DNA of 64,000 nt. Origin: Mitsuaria sp. WAJ17. GTDB taxonomy: Bacteria > Pseudomonadota > Gammaproteobacteria > Burkholderiales > Burkholderiaceae_C. The stretch is taken from NCBI RefSeq assembly GCF_014174515.1, contig NZ_JACJUG010000001.1, positions 62,001 to 126,000 on the forward strand. The letters are read 5' to 3'. This document shows positions 57,372-64,000 of this stretch, piece by piece; the first letter of the stretch is position 1, and the number at the start of each line of letters is the position of its first letter. The notes below the pieces were generated by a model. It saw only the letters and a program-made list of their open reading frames with translations, had not been told where the DNA came from and did no database searches. The position numbers were made by a program, and so were the translations under genes.

Positions 57372-59028
57372 GCCGCTGGAGACGCTGCGCGCCTACGCCC
57401 GAGGCCCCTGGCGGGAAGACCTGGTCGCCGCTGCCGTCGTCAGCGTGCTGCTGATCCCGCAGAGCCTGGCCTATGCCCTGCTGGCCGGACTGCCTGCCGA
57501 GGTGGGCATCTACGCCAGCCTGCTGCCCCTGCTGGCCTATGCCCTGCTGGGCTCCAGCCCCTACCTGGGCGTGGGCCCGGTGGCCATCGTCGCGCTGATG
57601 GTGGCGCAGGCCACGTCCGCCGCACCGGCGGGCTACAGCGCCAGCCAGGCGGCCCTGGTGCTGGCCGCCGAATCGGCCCTGCTGATGGCCGCGGCTGCGG
57701 CGCTGCGCCTGGATGCGCTGGCCGCATTGATGAGTGTGCCCGTGCTGCATGGCTTCGAGACCGGTGCCACGCTGGCCATCGCGCTGAGCCAGCTGCCCGC
57801 CCTGCTGGGCAGCCCGGCCCAGGGCTCCGAGCTTCCAGCCCTGCTCGCCAGCGCAGCAGGCAGCGGCTGGCGCTGGCATGCACCCACCTTGGGCTTTGGC
57901 CTGGCGGCGGTGGCCTTGCTGCTGCTGGGCCGGCATCTGCTGCGCGGGCTCTGGGCCCGGCTGGCGCCACTGGTGGTCCTGCTGCTGACCCTGGGCGTGG
58001 CCTGGCTGGTGCAGGCTCAAGGCCTGGGCGTGCCCCTGGTGGGCGCGCTGCCGGCCCTGCATCCGCACCTGCAGTGGCCACCGCTGGATCCCGCCCTGTG
58101 GCTGGCCCTGCTGCCGGGCGCTCTGCTGATCGCTCTGATCGCCTACGTCAGCAGCCTGGTGGTGGCCGAGGCCCTGGCGCGGCGCCGCGGCGAGCGCGTG
58201 GACGCGCGGCGCGAGCTGATGGGCCTGGCCGGCGCCAACCTGGCCGCGGCCTTCAGCGCAGGCATGCCGGTGGCCGGCAGCTTTTCGCGCAGCGCCCTGC
58301 TGTACGACGCCGGCAGCCGCAGCCGCATGAGCAGCGTCATGGCGGCCCTGCTGATGGGCACCGCCGCCCTGAGCCTGGCGCCCGCCCTGGCCTGGCTGCC
58401 GCGCAGCGTGCTGGCGGCCACCATCCTCGTGGCCGTGCTCTCCGGCCTGCAGTGGCGGCCCTATCTCGAGGCCTGGCGCTATGCCCGCGCCGAGGGCCTG
58501 CTGATGCTGGCCGTGACCCTGCTGGTGCTCAACGTCAGCGTGGCGGCCGCGCTGGGCCTGGGCGTGCTGGGCTCCATCGCCCTGCTGCTGCAACGCACCG
58601 CGCGCCCCCACGTGGCGCTGGTGGGGCGAGTGCCCGGCACGGAACACTACCGCAATGTCGATCGCCACGAAGTGGAGGTCCTGCCCGAGGTGATGGGCCT
58701 GCGCATCGATGAGAGCCTGCTCTTCACCAATGCCCGCAGCCTGGCCGACGTTGTCCAGGCCCAACTCGCCCAGCACCCGGGCACGCGGCGCGTGGTGCTG
58801 CAGATGTCGCCGGTCAACGGCATCGACTACAGCGGCCTGGAGGCGCTGCGCGAGCTGCACGAGAGCCTGCTGCGCCAGGGCCTGCGCCTGGACCTCAGCG
58901 AGCTCAAGGGCCCCGTGCTGGACCGCCTGCGCGCCGCCGGCTGGGAACGCTGGTTCCGGGGGCGGGTCCACCTGAGCCATCACCAGGGCATGACGGCCGG
59001 GCAGGCGCAGGACTGGGTCAGCCCCTGA
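57367..59028 (+). CDS. SulP-family anion transporter with STAS domain
   Basis: A 553-residue transporter with about 10-12 membrane segments (AAAVVSVLLIPQSLAYALLA and SSPYLGVGPVAIVALMVAQA are the SulP signature) and a C-terminal STAS domain (about residues 435-545, VLQMSPVNGIDYSGLEAL). SulP proteins carry sulfate, bicarbonate or other anions. The upstream persulfide-dioxygenase-like gene makes sulfate/sulfite the best guess. Start is GTG. Confidence 0.93.
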   Translation: MKPLETLRAYARGPWREDLVAAAVVSVLLIPQSLAYALLAGLPAEVGIYASLLPLLAYALLGSSPYLGVGPVAIVALMVAQATSAAPAGYSASQAALVLAAESALLMAAAAALRLDALAALMSVPVLHGFETGATLAIALSQLPALLGSPAQGSELPALLASAAGSGWRWHAPTLGFGLAAVALLLLGRHLLRGLWARLAPLVVLLLTLGVAWLVQAQGLGVPLVGALPALHPHLQWPPLDPALWLALLPGALLIALIAYVSSLVVAEALARRRGERVDARRELMGLAGANLAAAFSAGMPVAGSFSRSALLYDAGSRSRMSSVMAALLMGTAALSLAPALAWLPRSVLAATILVAVLSGLQWRPYLEAWRYARAEGLLMLAVTLLVLNVSVAAALGLGVLGSIALLLQRTARPHVALVGRVPGTEHYRNVDRHEVEVLPEVMGLRIDESLLFTNARSLADVVQAQLAQHPGTRRVVLQMSPVNGIDYSGLEALRELHESLLRQGLRLDLSELKGPVLDRLRAAGWERWFRGRVHLSHHQGMTAGQAQDWVSP

Positions 59029-59153
59029 ACCCGCGACCGGCAACGCTCGCGTCGGCGGCCGACCCACCGATTCGATGGGGGCGGTGTTGTGCCCGCTGGT
59101 CAGCCGGGCGGGCATTCGTTACCCTGGGGGCTGCTCGCAGCAGGGGTCGGCTT

Positions 59154-62100
59154 GTGGTGTCTTGGCTTGGGCTTGTTCAGAGGACAGGGGCCCGGATCGC
59201 CCTGATCGGGCTGGCAGCCGCCCTGCTGCCCGCCCTGGTGTTGGCGGCTTCCTTGCAGGCGCTGCCCTTCACCGCCCTCAACTCCGGCAACGGCCTGCCC
59301 AGTGATGCGGTCGTCGTCAGCCTCCAGGACCACCGCGGCTTCGTCTGGCTGGGCACCACCAGCGGCCTGGCCCGCTTCGACGGCCGCCACGTCCAGACCT
59401 TCCCGGCCCGGCCGGAACAGCCGGACACCCTCAGCCACCCCTTCGTCCATGCCCTGCTGGACGACGGCCAGGGCAGCCTGTGGGTCGGCACCAGCGACGG
59501 CGTGGACCGCCTGAACCTGGCCACCGAGAAGATCCACCGCCTGGCCCTGCCGGCCGGCCTGGCCCTGCAGCAGCGCCGCGTGCTGGGCTTCGCGCCGCGC
59601 ACGGGCTCGCAGCTGTGGACGGCCCTGGTCGGCGGTCTCTATCTCCTGGACCGCCAGAGCGAGCAGCTCAGCCGCTGGGAACCGCCCGCCGAGCTGCCCC
59701 TGCCCGCAGGCCGGGTGCGGGCCTTCCTGGGTGATGGCCAGGGCGGTGTCTGGTTTGCGCAGGAAGACTGGCTGCTGCATGTGAACGCACAGGGCCAGCT
59801 GCGCCAGCGACTGCAGCTGAGCAAGCATCCCATGGCGCAGGGCCGTCCCGCCTCGGAGCTGCTGCCGCGCAGCCTGCTGATGGACCAGGGCGGCCGCCTG
59901 TGGGTGGGTCTCTCCGGCGGCATCCAGGTCTGGACCCTGGACCCGGACGGCCGCACCGCGCACCCCGAGCCCCGGCTGTCCGCGCTGGACCTGCCCCGCA
60001 GCACCGTCTTCGCACTGGTGCAAGACCGCGAGGGCGGTGTCTGGATCGGCATGGGCGACCACCAGGGCCTCTTCCAGTGGCGGGATGACGGCCAGGGCCT
60101 GCGCCGCTACCGCCACCAGCCCGCCGTGCCCGACAGCCTGGCCTCGGACAGCGTGGCCTCGCTGATGATCGACCGCGACGGCGTGCTGTGGGTGGGCAGC
60201 TGGGGCAAGGGCGTGAGCCTGGCCGACCTGCGCTCGGGCGGCTTCCTGCGCTACCACCACGTGCCCGGCGACGAACGCAGCCTCAGCGGTGATTCGCCCA
60301 TGGCCTTCGCACCGGACGATGCCGAGCACATCTGGGTGGGCATCTACGGCGGCGGCCTCAACCGCCTGCACCTGGCCAGTGGCGAGGTGGAGCGCATCCC
60401 GCCCGCCCAGCTGCCCCTGCACAACATCAAGACCCTGCTGCGTGACCGCGACGGCCTGCTGTGGGCAGGCGGCGACGGCGGCCTGATGCGCTACGACACC
60501 CGCGCGCGGCGCAGCCAGGCCGTGGCCCTGGAGGCCGCCACGCCGGCCGCCGCCTCCATCAGCGCCCTGGTGCAGGACCGCCAGGGCCGGCTGTGGGCCA
60601 GCAGCGCGTCGGGGCTGCTGCGCATCGAGCCCGGCACGCTGCGCGCCCACCGCTACAGCGCCCGGCCCGGCCAGGCCCACGCGCTGCAGCACGACACCAT
60701 CGACTGCCTGCTCGAGGATCGCGAGGGGCGGCTGTGGATAGGCACCAAGGGCGGGCTCTACCTGTACCGGCCTGAAACCGATGACTTCGCATTCGTGCTC
60801 GCCCCCGACGCGGTCCTGAGCCAGCCCCAGAAGCTGGCCGTGCACGCCCTGCGCCAGGATGTGCGGGGCCGCATCTGGCTGAGCAGCAACCAGGGCGTGC
60901 ACGAACTGCGCCAGGACGCCGGGGGCTGGCGCCTGCGGGACTGGTCCGCCACGCCGGGCCTGGGCCCAGGCTCCTACGACGCCATACAGGACAGCCTGGA
61001 CGGCGAGATCTGGCTGGGCGCCGACGACGGCCTCGTGCAGCTGCTGCCGGACCAGCAGCGCGCCCGGCGCTACCCGGGCCGCTCGCGCTTCGGCGGTGGC
61101 ATCAACTTCGGCGCGGCGGCGCGCGGGCCCGACGGCAGCCTCTTCTTCGGCAGCACAGGCGTGATCCGCTTCCATCCCGCCCAGCTGCGCGACAACCCGC
61201 AGGCGCCCGGCGTGGTGCTGTCGGACCTGCGGCTCTACAACCAGAGCCTGCTGCCCGGCGCCAACGCGGGCGGCGCCAGCCGTGCGCAGCAGGTGGGCTC
61301 CAGCGCCAGCCTCAGCCTGCATGACGTGGGCATCGCCGGGCCCCTGCATGCCGCACGCCACATGCGCCTGGGCCATGAGGAGGCCATGGTCAGCTTCGAG
61401 CTCTCGGCCCTGCACTTCGCCGATCCCCGCCGCAACCGCTATGCCTGGTTCCTGGAGGGCTTCGACCGCGACTGGATCCAGGGCCGGGGCGAGCAGGCCA
61501 CGGCCACCTATACCAACCTCGATCCGGGCCACTACCGACTGCTGGCGCGGGCGGCCAATCCGGACGGCGTCTGGAGCCCTTCGCAGGTCCTGATCGAGAT
61601 CGAGGTCCTGCCCCCTTTCTGGCGCACCTGGTGGTGGCGCACCTCTGTGCTGCTGGTCCTGCTGACCCTGATGGCCTGGGCCTACCACTGGCGCACTGCC
61701 AAGCTGCGTGCCGCGCGCCAGAGCCTGGAGGCCAAGGTGGCGCAGCGCACCCAGGAAGTGGTGGAGCAGGGCCGCCAGTTGCAGGTCGAGAAGCAGCAGG
61801 CCGATGCCCAGCGCGAGGCCGCCGAGAAGGCACGGCGCAGCATCACCCTGCTCAGCGAGATCGGCCGCGACATCACCGCCACCCGCGAGCTGCCCGCCAT
61901 CCAGCAGACGCTCTACGCCCACGTCAGCGAGCTGATGAACGCCAACGTGTTCGGCGTGGGCCGGGTGAACTGGGACGCTGGCGTGATCGACTTCGACTTC
62001 GTCATGCAGGACGGCCAGCCCTTCATGCCCTACCAGCGCAGCCTCTGCGCCCTGGACCAGCCTTCCACCCAGTGCGTGCTGCAAGCCCGCGAGCTGATGA

Positions 62101-63212
62101 TCGACGAGTTCCCGCACGACATCCGCCGCCTGGACAGCCATGTGCGCCAGATCACCGGCCAGGAGGACACGCGCCTGGCCGACGGGCGGCCGGTCAGCAA
62201 GGCGCGCTCCGGCCTCTACGTGCCCATGCAGCTCAAGGGTCGGGTGATGGGCGTGATCGCCGTGCTCAGTGAGGTACCCAAGGCCTTCGGCCTGGCCGAC
62301 CTGGACATCCTGCGCACCCTGGGCGCCTACGCGGCGGTGGCCTACGACAACGCCGAGGCCTACCGGCGGCTGCAGCTGGCGCAGGACCGCCTTGTGGAGC
62401 AGGAGAAGCTGGCGGCCCTGGGCTCGCTGGTGGCCGGCGTGGCGCACGAGCTCAACACGCCCATCGGCAACAGCCTGCTGATGGCCAGCACCCTGCGCGA
62501 TGCCAGTAAGGGCTTCCTGCGGCGCGTTGATGCCGGCGGCCTGCGCCGCAGCGAGCTGCAGGCGTTCTGCGAAGGCAGCGAGGCGTCCACCACCCTGCTG
62601 CTGCACAGCCTGGAGCAGGCCGCCAACCTGATCGCCAGCTTCAAGCAGCTGGCCGTGGACCAGACCTCGGACCAGCGCCGCCGCTTCGACCTGGCCCAGA
62701 CCGTCGAGGAGGTGGTGATGACGCTGTCCACCCGCATCCGGCGCGAGGAGCACGAGATCAGCCTGCAGCTGCAGCCCGGTCTGGACATGGACAGCTTTCC
62801 CGGCCCGCTGGGGCAAGTCGTCAGCAATCTGGTGCTCAATGCCATGCTGCACGGCTTCGAGGGCCGCAAGGGCGGCCACATGCGCCTGCTGACCCAGGCC
62901 CAGGGCGCGGATCGCGTGCTGATCGAGTTCACGGACAACGGCGGCGGCATCCCGCCCGAGCACCTGCGCCGCATCTTTGAGCCCTTCTTCACCACCCGGC
63001 TGGGCCAGGGCGGTTCGGGGCTGGGGCTGCACATCTGCTACAACATCGTCCACACCCTGCTGGGCGGCAGCATCCGTGTGCAGAGCGTGATGGGCGAGGG
63101 CACCCGCTTCGTCATCGAGCTGCCGCGGGTGGCCCCCGTTGACGGCCAGGAGGCGCCCGCCAGCCATTCCCGGCCCCAGGACGGGGGCTGGGAACAGGGC
63201 GGCGGCGTCTGA
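59154..63212 (+). CDS. Propeller-type sensor histidine kinase with GAF domain
   Basis: A 1352-residue kinase starting at one of two adjacent GTGs (59154, 59157). An N-terminal signal/anchor (ALIGLAAALLPALVLAASL) precedes a two-component-regulator propeller (repeats like RGFVWLGTTSGLARFDG, QGSLWVGTSDGVDRLNL, EGRLWIGTKGGLYLYRP) and a Y_Y_Y domain at about residues 743-818. A membrane segment lies at about 826-846, then a coiled coil, a GAF-like domain (about 898-1069), HisKA (LVAGVAHELNTPIGN, His about 1097) and HATPase (NLVLNAMLHGF; GGSGLGLHICYNIV). There is no receiver or AraC domain, unlike hybrid polysaccharide regulators. No response regulator is adjacent; the partner is elsewhere. Confidence 0.93.
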   Translation: MVSWLGLVQRTGARIALIGLAAALLPALVLAASLQALPFTALNSGNGLPSDAVVVSLQDHRGFVWLGTTSGLARFDGRHVQTFPARPEQPDTLSHPFVHALLDDGQGSLWVGTSDGVDRLNLATEKIHRLALPAGLALQQRRVLGFAPRTGSQLWTALVGGLYLLDRQSEQLSRWEPPAELPLPAGRVRAFLGDGQGGVWFAQEDWLLHVNAQGQLRQRLQLSKHPMAQGRPASELLPRSLLMDQGGRLWVGLSGGIQVWTLDPDGRTAHPEPRLSALDLPRSTVFALVQDREGGVWIGMGDHQGLFQWRDDGQGLRRYRHQPAVPDSLASDSVASLMIDRDGVLWVGSWGKGVSLADLRSGGFLRYHHVPGDERSLSGDSPMAFAPDDAEHIWVGIYGGGLNRLHLASGEVERIPPAQLPLHNIKTLLRDRDGLLWAGGDGGLMRYDTRARRSQAVALEAATPAAASISALVQDRQGRLWASSASGLLRIEPGTLRAHRYSARPGQAHALQHDTIDCLLEDREGRLWIGTKGGLYLYRPETDDFAFVLAPDAVLSQPQKLAVHALRQDVRGRIWLSSNQGVHELRQDAGGWRLRDWSATPGLGPGSYDAIQDSLDGEIWLGADDGLVQLLPDQQRARRYPGRSRFGGGINFGAAARGPDGSLFFGSTGVIRFHPAQLRDNPQAPGVVLSDLRLYNQSLLPGANAGGASRAQQVGSSASLSLHDVGIAGPLHAARHMRLGHEEAMVSFELSALHFADPRRNRYAWFLEGFDRDWIQGRGEQATATYTNLDPGHYRLLARAANPDGVWSPSQVLIEIEVLPPFWRTWWWRTSVLLVLLTLMAWAYHWRTAKLRAARQSLEAKVAQRTQEVVEQGRQLQVEKQQADAQREAAEKARRSITLLSEIGRDITATRELPAIQQTLYAHVSELMNANVFGVGRVNWDAGVIDFDFVMQDGQPFMPYQRSLCALDQPSTQCVLQARELMIDEFPHDIRRLDSHVRQITGQEDTRLADGRPVSKARSGLYVPMQLKGRVMGVIAVLSEVPKAFGLADLDILRTLGAYAAVAYDNAEAYRRLQLAQDRLVEQEKLAALGSLVAGVAHELNTPIGNSLLMASTLRDASKGFLRRVDAGGLRRSELQAFCEGSEASTTLLLHSLEQAANLIASFKQLAVDQTSDQRRRFDLAQTVEEVVMTLSTRIRREEHEISLQLQPGLDMDSFPGPLGQVVSNLVLNAMLHGFEGRKGGHMRLLTQAQGADRVLIEFTDNGGGIPPEHLRRIFEPFFTTRLGQGGSGLGLHICYNIVHTLLGGSIRVQSVMGEGTRFVIELPRVAPVDGQEAPASHSRPQDGGWEQGGGV

Positions 63213-63234
63213 GCGACTCAGGCAAGGAGAGACC

Positions 63235-63390
63235 ATGCACGTCCTGTTCGGATACCCCGGCTCCGGTTCCGCGTCCTGGGACCCGAAGTCCGAGCTGGAG
63301 GCCCTGACCCGCGTGAAGCCGCGGCAGCGCGTCGAGCAGCATCCCGCCGTGCGGCCCATCTACGAACGGCACTGGCCCGCCGAGCCCTGA
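63235..63390 (+). CDS. Small protein, 51 residues
   Basis: A short frame starting MHVLFGYPGSGSASWDP, with a strong ribosome site AAGGAGA 7 bases before the ATG and 22 bases after the kinase stop. The C-terminus (RVEQHPAVRPIYERHWPAEP) is Arg/Pro-rich. The strong site and tight placement argue that it is translated. No family recognised. Confidence 0.6.
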   Translation: MHVLFGYPGSGSASWDPKSELEALTRVKPRQRVEQHPAVRPIYERHWPAEP

Positions 63391-63430
63391 ACTGCGGGCA
63401 CGCAAGGCCGATATCAGCAGCAGTACTGCA

Positions 63431-63985
63431 ATGGACCAGGAGGCCAGCCCCTTGAATCCCCCCACTGCCTATCCCCTCGAAGGCGGCTGCGACTGCCGCG
63501 CCGTGCGCTACCGGGTGCTGGGCGCGCCACTGTTCGTGCACTGCTGCCACTGCCGCTGGTGCCAGCGCGAAAGCGGCAGCGCCTTCGCGCTCAACGCCCT
63601 GCTCGAGGCGGAGCGCATTGAAAGCCTGGGCCTGGCGCCCGAGCTCGTGGCCACGCCCTCGGAAAGCGGCGCCGGCCAGCAGATCGCCCGCTGCCCCCAG
63701 TGCCTCATCGCCGTCTGGAGCCACTATGCCGGCGCCGGCCCCCTGGTGAAGTTCCTGCGCGTGGGCACGCTGGACGAGCCCGATCTCCTGCCGCCGGACA
63801 TCCACATCTTCACCAGCAGCAAGCAGCCCTGGTTCACCTTGCCGCCGGGCGCGGTGGCCGTGCCCGAGTACTATGACCGCAGCAAGTTCTGGCCCGCGGA
63901 CAGCCTGGCCCGCGCCGAGCTGCTGGCCCCGCGCATCAAGGCCTACCAGAAGGCCCTGTGGGGTGATCCGGACACCCTCGTCTGA
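63431..63985 (+). CDS. GFA-family (CENP-V-like) zinc protein
   Basis: A 184-residue protein with two Cys pairs of the GFA fold: GGCDCRAVRYRV, VHCCHCRWCQRESGSAFAL and ARCPQCLIAVWSHY. GFA-family proteins bind zinc, and some act on glutathione-formaldehyde adducts. The substrate here is unknown. It ends 15 bases before the window end. Confidence 0.93.
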   Translation: MDQEASPLNPPTAYPLEGGCDCRAVRYRVLGAPLFVHCCHCRWCQRESGSAFALNALLEAERIESLGLAPELVATPSESGAGQQIARCPQCLIAVWSHYAGAGPLVKFLRVGTLDEPDLLPPDIHIFTSSKQPWFTLPPGAVAVPEYYDRSKFWPADSLARAELLAPRIKAYQKALWGDPDTLV

Positions 63986-64000
63986 AGCATGCCATGCACC

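Noticed and set aside
59100..63359. 1419-residue open frame on the minus strand
   Set aside because: It lies antisense to the propeller kinase, is dominated by Ala/Gln/His/Val, and has no recognisable domain.

Overview
This window is high-GC (roughly 70%), densely coded chromosomal DNA. The protein families, the GTG starts, the long open frames on the strand opposite real genes and the many ATGA-type overlaps suggest a betaproteobacterium of the order Burkholderiales, probably near Roseateles, Pelomonas or Rubrivivax. That placement is an inference from protein character, not a search. I saw no rRNA, tRNA, CRISPR array, transposase, integrase or replication origin.

Layout. (a) 1-8124, minus strand: one operon for an RND-independent tripartite ABC exporter (membrane fusion protein, MacB-type ATPase, TolC-type channel, two FtsX-like permeases), followed by an NtrC-type regulator and the start of its sensor kinase, which runs off the left edge. 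A textbook sigma-54 promoter lies just upstream (8160-8174), with four CGGACA boxes behind it (8240-8309), so the operon appears to control itself. (b) 8616-10452: a LuxR-type and a CRP-type regulator, separated by three abutting short tandem repeats. (c) 10534-16073: Zn protease, AmpG-like permease, secreted beta-helix protein, a small unknown and a flavin reductase. (d) 16107-20957: Pro-Thr-rich lipoprotein, orphan ParB-like protein, Kup potassium transporter. (e) 21216-28843: chemoreceptor, chalcone-isomerase-like periplasmic protein, KdpE with a shortened KdpD, and an ABC exporter under a GntR/YtrA-type repressor.

(f) 29149-34556 is the most accessory-looking stretch: a 662-residue Fic-domain protein with an N-terminus resembling polymorphic or contractile-injection-system cargo toxins, then a lipoprotein and a kelch-propeller protein. 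(g) 34627-39850: methyltransferase, small unknowns, a minimal molybdate locus (ModE-like, ModB, ModC, no ModA), HD hydrolase, alpha/beta hydrolase, small lipoprotein. (h) 39969-47759: an oligopeptide ABC transporter (ATPase plus two permeases) divergent from two tandem paralogous binding proteins, one with a Sec-type and one with a Tat-type signal. (i) 47789-50631: AhpD-like protein, GrpB-like protein, and a TetR regulator with two matching 18-bp operators, one before itself and one before a 41-residue membrane peptide and an alpha/beta hydrolase. (j) 50883-63985: nucleobase permease, two tandem TPR-GGDEF cyclases, persulfide-dioxygenase-like enzyme plus SulP transporter, a 1352-residue propeller-type sensor kinase, a 51-residue unknown and a GFA-family protein.

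The strongest candidates for something not well described are the Fic-domain toxin-like protein (29149-31137), the self-regulated sigma-54 exporter operon, and the compound tandem repeat at 9476-9613.
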